Shown piece after piece: positions 34,031 to 41,664 of a stretch of DNA of 43,046 nt. Below the pieces are notes generated by a model. It was not told where the DNA came from and searched no databases. It saw only the letters and a list, made by a program, of their open reading frames with translations. Made by a program: the position numbers and the translations under genes. Source of the DNA: Hydrogenophilales bacterium 12-61-10 (GTDB lineage: Bacteria; Pseudomonadota; Gammaproteobacteria; Burkholderiales; Thiobacillaceae); the NCBI GenBank assembly GCA_002279795.1, contig NCCT01000010.1, positions 1 to 43,046 on the forward strand, read 5' to 3'. The number at the start of each line of letters is the position of its first letter. Position 1 is the first letter of the stretch.

Positions 34031-37000
34031 ATGGATCAGACCGGCAGCGAGCATTCCCCCAAAGCCATCCAGCGCGTGATCAAGGTTCGCCGCGACTACA
34101 ACACCTGGGTCGCCAACGAGACCATGGAAGATTACGCGCTGCGCTTCACTCCGCGCAGCTACCGCAAATGGACCGAGTCGCGGGTCGCCAACACCGCGTT
34201 CGGCGCGGCGGCCTTTCTGGTGCTGGAAGCGGTGGGCGCCACGCTGCTGGTCAATTACGGTTTCGTCAACGCTGCGCTGGCGATCCTGGCGACCGGTCTG
34301 ATCATCTTTCTGGTGGGCCTGCCGATCAGCATCTACGCGGCGCGCTACGGCGTCGACATGGATCTGCTCACCCGCGGCGCGGGTTTCGGCTACCTCGGCT
34401 CCACCATCACTTCGTTGATCTACGCGTCGTTCACGTTCATCTTTTTTGCACTGGAGGCGGCCATCATGGCCTACGCCCTCGAGCTGGCGTTCGGCATTCC
34501 GCCGGCGTGGGGCTATCTGATCTGCGCGCTGGTGGTGATTCCGCTCGTCACCCACGGCGTCACCGTCATCAGCACCTTGCAAACGATCAGCCAGCCGGTC
34601 TGGCTGGTGATGCTGGTACTGCCGTTTGTGTTTCTGCTGGTGCAGGAGCCGGATGCGTTTGCCGGGATCACCGGCTATGCCGGCAAGGGCAGCACGGATT
34701 TCGACATTCATCTGTTCGGCGCGGCCATGGCGGTGGGGCTGGCGCTGATCACCCAGATGGGCGAACAGGCGGACTACCTGCGCTTCATGCCTGAGCACAC
34801 GCCGGCCAACCATCGCCGCTGGTGGATGGGCGTGGTGGTGGGCGGTCCCGGCTGGGTGGTGCCGGGCGTGCTCAAGATGCTGGGCGGGGTGCTGCTGGCC
34901 TGGCTGGCGATCAGCCACATGGTGCCGCTGGAACGCGCGGTCGATCCCAACCAGATGTACCTGATCGCCTATGAATACGTGTTTCCTCACTATGAATGGG
35001 CGGTCGCGGCGACGGTGCTGTTCGTGGTGATTTCGCAGCTCAAGATCAACGTCACCAACGCCTATGCCGGTTCGCTCGCCTGGTCGAATTTTTTCGCCCG
35101 CCTCACCCACAGCCATCCGGGGCGGGTGGTGTGGGTGGTGTTCAACATCCTGATCGCGCTGATGCTGATGGAGCTGGACCTGTTCCAGGCGCTGGGCCGC
35201 GTGCTGGGCCTGTATTCCAACGTGGCGGTGGCGTGGATGATGGTGGTGGTGGCCGATCTGGTGATCAACAAACCGCTCGGCCTGTCGCCGCCCGGCATCG
35301 AGTTCCGCCGCGCCTATCTGTACGACATCAACCCGGTCGGAGTCGGCGCCATGGGCATCGCGTCGGGGCTGTCGGTAGCCACCTATGTCGGCCTGTTCGG
35401 CGACACGCTGCAGCCCTTCGCCATCTTCATCGCGCTCGGCGCGGCGCTGGTGTCTTCCCCGTTGATTGCCTGGCTCACCCGCGGCCGTTATTACATTGCG
35501 CGCCCGGTCGAGCCGATTGCCAGCACGTCAGCCACGCACAGCTGCTGCATCTGCGGCAAGGATTACGAGGCGGACGACTTGGCGCGCTGCCCGGCCTACC
35601 AGGACAACATCTGCTCCCTGTGCTGTTCGCTCGACGCGCGCTGCCATGACCTGTGCAAGCCGCATGCCCGGCTGGGCGAGCAGTGGGCGCTGCTGCTGGA
35701 GCGCTTTCTGCCGGCGCAGGCGCGGCCGTTCCTCGACGCCGGCCTCGGCCATTACCTGTTGCTGATGGCCGGCGTGGTGCCGCTGCTGGTGCTGCTGATG
35801 GGCCTGCTCTACTACCAGGAAGTGCTGGCGCTGACTGGCGAGAACGCCGCCCTGCTGCCGGCCCTGCAGCAGTCGTACCAACGCGCGTTCGCGGCCTTGC
35901 TGCTGGTGTCGGGCGTGGTCGCCTGGTGGCTGGTGCTCACCCACAAGAGCCGCCAGGTGGCGCAGGAAGAATCCAACCGCCAGACCGAGCTGCTGATGCA
36001 GGAGATCGACTCCCATCAACGTACCGATGCGCTGCTGCAGCAGGCCAAGCTCGTGGCCGACCAGGCCAACCAGGCCAAGAGCCGTTACATCACCTCGATC
36101 AGCCACGAGCTGCGCACCCCGCTCAACAGCATCCTCGGCTATGCGCAGATCCTGGATCAGGACACGTCCATCCCGCCGCAGCGGCGGCAGGCGATCAGCG
36201 TCATCCGCCGCAGCGGCGACCATCTGCTGTCGCTGATCGAAGGCACGCTCGACATCGCCCGCATCGAAAGCGGCAAGCTCACGCTCAACGTGCGCCCGCT
36301 CGATTTTCCGGATTTCGTGCAGCAACTGGTCGGCATGTTCGAGCAGCAGGCGCGCCACAAGGGGCTGGATTTCCACTACCGGCCGGACGGCGAGTTGCCC
36401 GCCCAGGTGCGCGCGGACGAAAGGCGCCTGCGGCAGATCCTGCTGAATATCCTGGGCAATGCGGTCAAGTTCACCGTCAGCGGCAGCGTCACGTTGCACC
36501 TGCGTTACCAGCGCGAGATGGCATTCTTCACCATCGAGGACACCGGCCCTGGTATCGCCCCCGATGAGATCAACCACATCTTCGAACCGTTCTCGCGCGG
36601 CAGCGCCGCCCACGTCGGCGCCACCGGCGGCACCGGCCTCGGCCTCACCATTGCCCGCATGCTGACCGACGTGATGGGCGGCGAACTGCTGGTGACCGGG
36701 CAGCCTGGCGCCGGCAGCCGCTTCGAAGTGCGCCTGTTCCTGCCGCGCATCCACGCTGAACATCTGGTGGCCGAACTGCCGCTGGCGCAGCGCGTCGGCT
36801 ACGTCGGCATGCGGCGGCGCATTCTGGTGGTGGACAACGAGCAGGTGGACCGCGAACTGCTGGTCAACATTCTGGAGCCGCTCGGCTTCATGGTGAGGCA
36901 GGCCGCCAGCGGGCAGCAATGCCTGCAGGACATTCCGCGTTTTCGCCCCGATGTCATTTTCATGGACCTCGCCATGCCGGGTATGGACGGCTGGGAAACC

Positions 37001-37441
37001 CTGCGGCAGATTTGCGCAGGCGGGCTGACCGAAGCCGCACTGGCCATCATCTCGGCGAACGCGTTCGAGAAGGGGGGTGAAAACGAAGTCGGCATCGGCA
37101 GCGAGGATTTCTTCACCAAGCCCCTGCGTGTTGAAGAGCTGCTCGACTGGCTCGGCAGGCGGTTGGCGCTGGAGTGGGTGCAGGTGGAACGCCCCGCCGC
37201 CGTCGTGCCCGCGCTGGCGCCGGCACCCGCCATGATCGCGCCCGACCCGGTGCAGCTGGCCGCATTGAATGAGCTGATCGACCTCGGCTACATGCGCGGC
37301 ATCCTCAACAAGCTCGACGAAATCGAACGCCTGGACAGCGTGCACGGCGAGTTCGTGCGCGTGCTACGCCGTCTGGCCGGGCGTTTCCAGTTCGAGGCGA
37401 TGAAAGAAGTGTTACGGAAGAGCACCGATGCCAGCCATTGA
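34031..37441 (+). CDS. NCS1-type permease fused to hybrid sensor histidine kinase with receiver domain
   Basis: 1136 residues. Residues about 30-485 form a 12-helix NCS1 (cytosine/allantoin/uracil permease-like) transporter (RKWTESRVANTAFGAAAF, TRGAGFGYLGSTITSLIY, QLKINVTNAYAGSLAWSNFF). Residues about 505-544 hold nine cysteines (CCICGKDYEADDLARC and onward), a probable zinc-binding cluster. Two more helices (near 575-640), a coiled coil and a HisKA domain follow with His692 in SHELRTPLNSILGY, then HATPase boxes NILGNAVKF, DTGPGI and GTGLGLTI. A C-terminal receiver has Asp979 in FMDLAMPGMDG. A likely model is transporter-as-sensor, analogous to CbrA-type fusions. The next gene, a LuxR-type response regulator, overlaps by 14 bases and is the expected output partner. 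Confidence 0.88.
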   Translation: MDQTGSEHSPKAIQRVIKVRRDYNTWVANETMEDYALRFTPRSYRKWTESRVANTAFGAAAFLVLEAVGATLLVNYGFVNAALAILATGLIIFLVGLPISIYAARYGVDMDLLTRGAGFGYLGSTITSLIYASFTFIFFALEAAIMAYALELAFGIPPAWGYLICALVVIPLVTHGVTVISTLQTISQPVWLVMLVLPFVFLLVQEPDAFAGITGYAGKGSTDFDIHLFGAAMAVGLALITQMGEQADYLRFMPEHTPANHRRWWMGVVVGGPGWVVPGVLKMLGGVLLAWLAISHMVPLERAVDPNQMYLIAYEYVFPHYEWAVAATVLFVVISQLKINVTNAYAGSLAWSNFFARLTHSHPGRVVWVVFNILIALMLMELDLFQALGRVLGLYSNVAVAWMMVVVADLVINKPLGLSPPGIEFRRAYLYDINPVGVGAMGIASGLSVATYVGLFGDTLQPFAIFIALGAALVSSPLIAWLTRGRYYIARPVEPIASTSATHSCCICGKDYEADDLARCPAYQDNICSLCCSLDARCHDLCKPHARLGEQWALLLERFLPAQARPFLDAGLGHYLLLMAGVVPLLVLLMGLLYYQEVLALTGENAALLPALQQSYQRAFAALLLVSGVVAWWLVLTHKSRQVAQEESNRQTELLMQEIDSHQRTDALLQQAKLVADQANQAKSRYITSISHELRTPLNSILGYAQILDQDTSIPPQRRQAISVIRRSGDHLLSLIEGTLDIARIESGKLTLNVRPLDFPDFVQQLVGMFEQQARHKGLDFHYRPDGELPAQVRADERRLRQILLNILGNAVKFTVSGSVTLHLRYQREMAFFTIEDTGPGIAPDEINHIFEPFSRGSAAHVGATGGTGLGLTIARMLTDVMGGELLVTGQPGAGSRFEVRLFLPRIHAEHLVAELPLAQRVGYVGMRRRILVVDNEQVDRELLVNILEPLGFMVRQAASGQQCLQDIPRFRPDVIFMDLAMPGMDGWETLRQICAGGLTEAALAIISANAFEKGGENEVGIGSEDFFTKPLRVEELLDWLGRRLALEWVQVERPAAVVPALAPAPAMIAPDPVQLAALNELIDLGYMRGILNKLDEIERLDSVHGEFVRVLRRLAGRFQFEAMKEVLRKSTDASH

Positions 37442-38369
37442 CCGCATGAACCAGGATGTCGTCCTGATCGTCGACGACGTGCCCGAGAATCTTTCCCTGC
37501 TGTACGACGCCCTCGACGAGGCCGGCTATGCCGTACTGGTGGCCACCAACGGCGAAAGTGCTCTGCAGCGTGCGCGCCAGAGCCTGCCCGACGTCATCCT
37601 GCTGGATGCCGTGATGCCCGGCATGGACGGCTTCGAAGTGGCCCGGCAACTCAAGGCCGACGCCGACACGCAGCGCATCCCCATCATCTTCATGACCGGG
37701 CTGACCGACGCGGAACACGTCGTCGCCGCCTTTGCCGCAGGCAGCACCGACTACCTCACCAAACCCATCCGCCCCTCCGAAGTGCTGGCCCGCATCGCCG
37801 CCCACGTCCAGAGCGCCCGGCAGACCCAGCAGGCACGCAGCGTGCTGGATGCATACGGACAGGCCTGCGTGTCGATGCGGCCGACCGACGGCGCGCTGCT
37901 CTGGCAAACCCCGCTGGCGCGCACCCTGCTGCTGAAATACGGCGGCCCGGATCAGCCGCCGCTGGACGTCCGCATCCACGCCTGGCTGCAAAATGCGATC
38001 GCCAGCCCGCCGCCGCCCGCCACGCTGGAAATCATCGGCGAAGAGGGGCGCATGGTGTGCGCCCTGCACGGCCTCACCGAAGAAGGCGAATGCCTGCTGG
38101 TGCTGCACGAGGAAAGCGATGCCGCCATGACCCGGATTCTGGTGGAGGCTTTCCGGCTCACCCTGCGCGAAGCGGAAGTGCTGTACTGGGTGATCTACGG
38201 CAAGACCAACCGCGACATCGGCGACATCCTCGGCATCAGCCACCGCACCATCAACAAGCACCTGGAAAACCTGTTCGAAAAGCTGGGGGTGGAAACCCGC
38301 ACCGCAGCTGCGGCCGTGGCCACGCGGCGCCTGCAGTTGCCGATGCTGGCCGGTACGAATAAGTCCTGA
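37428..38369 (+). CDS. Response regulator, REC plus LuxR-type DNA-binding domain
   Basis: 313 residues from the ATG at 37428, which follows GGAAGAG and overlaps the kinase gene. The receiver is intact: acidic pair in IVDDVPENL, phosphorylation aspartate in VILLDAVMPGMDG, Thr in IFMTGLTD and Lys in DYLTKPIRPSE. A middle region (about 130-235) resembles a short regulatory spacer. The C-terminal helix-turn-helix (LTLREAEVLYWVIYGKTNRDIGDILGISHRTINKHL when read on) is LuxR/NarL-type. It should be phosphorylated by the permease-kinase and activate transcription. The porin and urtA genes 3.3 kb downstream are the obvious targets, now separated by the retron segment (inference). Confidence 0.92.
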   Translation: MPAIDRMNQDVVLIVDDVPENLSLLYDALDEAGYAVLVATNGESALQRARQSLPDVILLDAVMPGMDGFEVARQLKADADTQRIPIIFMTGLTDAEHVVAAFAAGSTDYLTKPIRPSEVLARIAAHVQSARQTQQARSVLDAYGQACVSMRPTDGALLWQTPLARTLLLKYGGPDQPPLDVRIHAWLQNAIASPPPPATLEIIGEEGRMVCALHGLTEEGECLLVLHEESDAAMTRILVEAFRLTLREAEVLYWVIYGKTNRDIGDILGISHRTINKHLENLFEKLGVETRTAAAAVATRRLQLPMLAGTNKS

Positions 38370-38626
38370 GCGGAACTGCGTTCAGGGCTTGAACGGAAAC
38401 GGAGCGCGTTCTGGTTTGACGGGATTTCCCGGGCAGCAATTGGCCATCGACCGTCACTCGTTGAGTGATAGATATGCGTTACTGGACGGCCGATGCAGGA
38501 CAGTAACCGGTCGGTTGTGGAATCGGCGCGTACTTCTGTTGATCGGCCGAAGCTGCCGATCTAGTACTTCTCAGTAGCTGGCCGCTAGCGGCCATGAGCG
38601 GCCATAGCAAGCGCGCTCCCCAACAA
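38370..38626. other. Non-coding left flank of the retron insertion
   Basis: I see no gene here. The stretch contains several short palindromes: CGTTCA/TGAACG (38379-38395), TCACTC/GAGTGA (38454-38468) and the perfect 16-bp palindrome at 38579-38594. Base composition drops toward the right. It may mark the junction between the two-component locus and transferred DNA, but I could find no matching repeat on the far side. Confidence 0.5.
38579..38594. repeat. Perfect 16-bp palindrome upstream of the retron
   Basis: TGGCCGCTAGCGGCCA reads identically on both strands. A second copy of its half, AGCGGCCA, follows at 38597-38604. Possible recombination or protein-binding site. Confidence 0.7.
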
Positions 38627-38656
38627 ATGACTCGTAACTACGCACGCCCATACAAT
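38627..38656 (+). promoter_or_regulatory. Candidate promoter of the retron RNA
   Basis: TACAAT (38651-38656) matches five of six -10 bases, and ATGACT (38627-38632) four of six -35 bases, with an 18-base spacer. Transcription would begin near 38663, about 23 bases before the a1 arm of the msr-msd. A second option, TTAACA (38656-38661) with TACGCT (38679-38684), would start inside a1 and is less attractive. Confidence 0.38.
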
Positions 38657-38685
38657 TAACAATTTCCAATTTGGGTGTTACGCTC

Positions 38686-38833
38686 GGAGCGGGGCCGTTG
38701 GGCAGAGTTTTTGCCGTTGTTTCGCGGCATGTGACAACAATGTCAGTGGCTTTGCCTCCTGATGTCCGATGTAAATGGGATCAGCTTAATGATCTCCGTA
38801 ATGCTAAAGAGTGCCTAACGTGCCCCACCCTCC
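38686..38833 (+). ncRNA. Retron msr-msd RNA (candidate)
   Basis: The 148-base segment is closed by long complementary arms, a1 38686-38704 and a2 38812-38833. Base-by-base pairing gives 4 + 5 + 4 Watson-Crick pairs, one G-T and 4 more pairs: 18 pairs interrupted only by a small internal loop and a one-base bulge. Inside are three hairpins: TGCCG/CGGCA (38711-38729), TGACA/TGTCA around ACAA (38732-38745) and GGGATCA/TGATCTCC (38777-38797). That is the order expected for msr stems followed by an msd stem. The a2 arm ends 6 bases before the reverse transcriptase start codon. A candidate branching guanosine is in CAGAG just after a1 (38703-38707). Exact msr/msd boundaries are inference. Confidence 0.65.
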
Positions 38834-38839
38834 AGAGCG

Positions 38840-40564
38840 ATGTCTTTTCTAACGATTCTTAAGAACGCAAAGTCGCTCCATGACGTCGCAGACCTTCTTA
38901 GATATAAACCTAAGTCGCTCTCGTACGTTATTTACAAAATGCCGGTCAAATACGAGACGTTTACGGTGCCTAAAAAGACCGGTGGAGTCCGTACTATTTC
39001 CGCGCCGCGTCCAGAACTCAAACTGCTTCAGCGCCGTTTGTCTGATGGCCTTCAAAGCTGTTGGGACGAGATCAATACCGAAAAGAAAACAACAAATAAT
39101 AAGACAACAAAGCCAATATCTCACGGCTTTAGAAAAGGAGCCTCAATTTTAACGAACGCCTCTGTTCATCGAGGACGGCGCTTCGTTTTCAACGTCGATA
39201 TAAAGGACTTCTTCGACTCCATTAACTTTGGGCGTGTGTATGGTTTCTTTGTGAAAAACAAAGACTTTGCCCTGCCAGAGAGTGTCGCAAAAGTCCTCGC
39301 GGCAATTGCCTGTCATGATGGGAAGCTACCTCAAGGCAGCCCATGCTCGCCGGTAATCTCGAACTTGATAGGTCAGATACTCGACATTCGACTAGCTCAG
39401 CTTGCACATAGATATGGGTGCAGCTACTCGCGCTACGCGGACGATTTGACCTTCTCGACCAACGAGCGAATTTTCCCTTCCGCGATAGCATTATCGAACA
39501 TTGATCATTCGTGGGTGGCGGGTGTGGGGCTCTCCAAAATAATCGAGAAGGCTGGCTTTCAGCTCAATCCTAAGAAGACACGAATGCAGTATCTCGACTC
39601 ACGCCAGGAAGTAACCGGGCTTATTGTCAATCGACGCATAAATACACGACCAGAATACCGGCGGTTGGCACGGGCAATGACTCACCAATTGGTAACAACG
39701 GGAAAATTCCAAATTACCGCGATGAAAGCGGATGCACTGGGAACGCTTGTGCCGTCCAAAATAGATGGCAACATCCGCCATCTTCAAGGCATGTTCGGCT
39801 TTATTGACTGGATCGATTGGCGCCACAAGAAAGCGAGGGGAACACTCGCCGGAATGCCGTCCTCGATAGACAAAGTCTACAAGCGATTCCTTATGCACCG
39901 AGACTTCTGGGCCAGTTCGCTGCCGGTTATTCTGTGTGAGGGAAAGACCGATAGCGTGTACCTTCGCGGCGCGATCCGACGCCTTGCTACAGCGCATCCA
40001 AACTTGGTTTTAATGAGCGCGGCGGGCAAGGCCGAATACAAAGTTCGATTCTTCAATTATTCGTATACCTCACAACGAATCTTGGATCTATCTGGCGGGG
40101 CTTCAGTGGTAAAGAAGTTCATCACCGAATACATTAAGTCAGTCAAGAAGACTCCAGCGCCTGCGAACCAGAAACCACTAATCGTGTTGCTCGACAATGA
40201 CTCAGGCGGCAAGGTCTTTTATAGCCTGATAAAGGAGTACAAAAAAACGCCGGTGAACGGGATGGATGATTTTTATCACCTTGCAGCTAACGTTTATGTC
40301 GTCTTCACACCAATTGCTAAGCCCAGTGACAATAGCTCAATCGAGGATTTTTTTGAGCCAGCCCTGCTTGAAATGAAGATCAACGGAAAGTCGTTCAATG
40401 CGGACAACGAAGGGCTTGATAAAAACACGGAATACGGTAAGGCGGACTTTGCTACACAGGTGGTGCGGCCAAATATCGCCAAGATCAATTTCGACAAATT
40501 TGATCCGATTCTTGCTCGTTTAGAAGGTGCCATGGAAGCCCACATCAAGAAGCACGTTTCGTGA
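38840..40564 (+). CDS. Retron reverse transcriptase fused to a C-terminal TOPRIM-like domain
   Basis: 574 residues. The N-terminal half (to about 310) is a retron-type RT: NASVH at 106-110 matches the retron-specific NAxxH box directly before FNVDIKDFFDSI (catalytic Asp motif), then LPQGSPCSPVISNLI, the active-site YADD at 199-202, and EVTGLIVN near 258, the retron VTG box. The C-terminal half has a TOPRIM signature: LCEGKTDSVYLRGAI with Glu367, and IVLLDNDSGGK with Asp452 and Asp454, the expected Glu...DxD metal site of OLD/primase-like nucleases. The RT would copy the msd into branched multicopy ssDNA; the TOPRIM part is the likely toxic effector, making a one-protein defence system. The gene is visibly AT-richer than its neighbours (39061-39120 has 20 G/C of 60). 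The start at 38840 has only a weak AGAG ribosome site, perhaps exposed by the a2 arm. Confidence 0.9.
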   Translation: MSFLTILKNAKSLHDVADLLRYKPKSLSYVIYKMPVKYETFTVPKKTGGVRTISAPRPELKLLQRRLSDGLQSCWDEINTEKKTTNNKTTKPISHGFRKGASILTNASVHRGRRFVFNVDIKDFFDSINFGRVYGFFVKNKDFALPESVAKVLAAIACHDGKLPQGSPCSPVISNLIGQILDIRLAQLAHRYGCSYSRYADDLTFSTNERIFPSAIALSNIDHSWVAGVGLSKIIEKAGFQLNPKKTRMQYLDSRQEVTGLIVNRRINTRPEYRRLARAMTHQLVTTGKFQITAMKADALGTLVPSKIDGNIRHLQGMFGFIDWIDWRHKKARGTLAGMPSSIDKVYKRFLMHRDFWASSLPVILCEGKTDSVYLRGAIRRLATAHPNLVLMSAAGKAEYKVRFFNYSYTSQRILDLSGGASVVKKFITEYIKSVKKTPAPANQKPLIVLLDNDSGGKVFYSLIKEYKKTPVNGMDDFYHLAANVYVVFTPIAKPSDNSSIEDFFEPALLEMKINGKSFNADNEGLDKNTEYGKADFATQVVRPNIAKINFDKFDPILARLEGAMEAHIKKHVS

Positions 40565-40891
40565 GTGAATTCGCAATCGGCTGCCGTCCTTCGCTGCCGA
40601 CGAAAGCAGCCATTTGGCGGCGTACTCCCTGAACGTCGGCAACCTGCGCGACACCGGTCATTCAGCTGGGGCGACGCCACCGGCCGCTTCGGCCGATCAC
40701 CTGCCGGCGATAAGGCAACGGTGAACGTCTCTTGAAGCGCCAACACCGGTCAGAGTCGGAGCGGACTGGTCAATCACTGTGGTGGGTCGATTTGATACAT
40801 CCAGGCAAAACAAATCCGACACGTAACGCCAACTCCATTCCGTCCCCCACCCGCAAACCGCCATGCCCCAGGATGGCTGCACCACCCGGCC
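40565..40891. other. Non-coding right flank of the retron insertion
   Basis: 327 bases with no credible gene. It contains a hairpin CGGCCG-CTT-CGGCCG (40681-40695) that could end the retron transcript (no T-run) and a 10-bp direct repeat ACACCGGTCA at 40651-40660 and 40743-40752. GC content returns to the genomic level here, so the right boundary of the transferred DNA probably lies just after the RT stop codon. Confidence 0.5.
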
Positions 40892-41452
40892 TTACTTCGC
40901 GCGCAGCCCGCTCCAGCCCTTGTCTTTCATGCACAGCAGCAGGCCGCGCGTGACCCTCTGGGTTTGAGTGTTGGGCCGGTGCGCATCGCCCAAGCGGGCC
41001 ACGCAGGCGTCCGTATCCGCCTGCAGGCTGGCTGCGCCGCTGCCGGTTTTCCACCACGAGCTGACTTTGAAGGTGTCCAGCATGTCGGGGGCTTTGTTGA
41101 CCGCAACTGCGGCCGGTGACGCAGCCGGCGCGGCGGGCGGGAGACTGGCTGCATTTTCGATTCTCTGGTTGCTGGGCAGGGCGATGGCTTCGATCACCGG
41201 GTCGGCTTCATCCAGCGGCTCCATCTTGTCCAGATTCTGAATGGCCCATCCCTTGTCGGCCATGCATTTCTCGATGGCTGCCGCATCGCTCGCGTTCGCC
41301 TGGCAGGATTTTTTTGCGGCTTCCAGATCGCCCGCACTGGCGCCGCGCTTGTAGGCCAGTTCGCCGCAACCGTTCATCAGCAGTGCAGCCAGCAGCAGGC
41401 TGCAGCCGCTGCGAATAAATCGGTTTCGGGCGAGATTCGGTAGCGTGTTCAT
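40892..41452 (-). CDS. Putative lipoprotein of unknown function
   Basis: 186 residues from the ATG at 41452. The N-terminus is a lipoprotein signal (RSGCSLLLAALLMNGCGEL) with lipobox MNGC, acylated cysteine Cys29. The mature chain has two Cys-containing repeats of similar design: CQANASDAAAIEKCMADKGWAI and, near the C-terminus, TDACVARLGD...LLLCMKDKGWSGL. Each is a C-x-n-C-M-x-DKGW unit, likely disulfide-bonded. An Ala/Pro-rich linker joins them. The sequence after Cys29 starts GEL, with no Asp at +2, so sorting to the outer membrane is expected. It is transcribed away from the porin gene. Confidence 0.75.
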   Translation of the reverse strand: MNTLPNLARNRFIRSGCSLLLAALLMNGCGELAYKRGASAGDLEAAKKSCQANASDAAAIEKCMADKGWAIQNLDKMEPLDEADPVIEAIALPSNQRIENAASLPPAAPAASPAAVAVNKAPDMLDTFKVSSWWKTGSGAASLQADTDACVARLGDAHRPNTQTQRVTRGLLLCMKDKGWSGLRAK

Positions 41453-41519
41453 GAGCGCTTTCGGGGTCGGGTTTCGATGCCGAAAATCTAACATCCAATC
41501 GATCAATCAGTCCTCTGAC

Positions 41520-41527
41520 CGTATACG
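41520..41527. promoter_or_regulatory. Palindromic site in the porin/lipoprotein divergent region, possible operator
   Basis: CGTATACG is palindromic and overlaps TACGTA (41523-41528). It lies about 140 bases upstream of the porin start. LuxR/NarL-type response regulators often bind short palindromes with TAC/GTA cores, so this is a candidate site for the regulator at 37428. No clear sigma-54 site was found in the gap. Confidence 0.25.
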
Positions 41528-41664
41528 TAAGATGACTTATTTCCCTCCCCGTGGGCCCTCGATAACCTGAGACCGTGTTCAAAAATGAATGCGTTTTCGG
41601 GCGGTCAAGGTGCGGTCGGCGCTGCAGGTCGGCTGGCGATATTTTTAATCAACGGGGAGTTGAA

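Noticed and set aside
35528-37345. 605-codon minus-strand open frame
   Set aside because: Exact antisense of the kinase and receiver coding region; the plus-strand translation has all catalytic motifs.
38671-38862. 63-codon frame upstream of the RT
   Set aside because: It coincides with the structured msr-msd candidate and has no protein-like features or ribosome site.
38840-40564. Group II intron or diversity-generating retroelement
   Set aside because: No maturase or intron domain V/VI structure, no template/variable repeat pair, and the NAxxH and VTG boxes are retron-specific.
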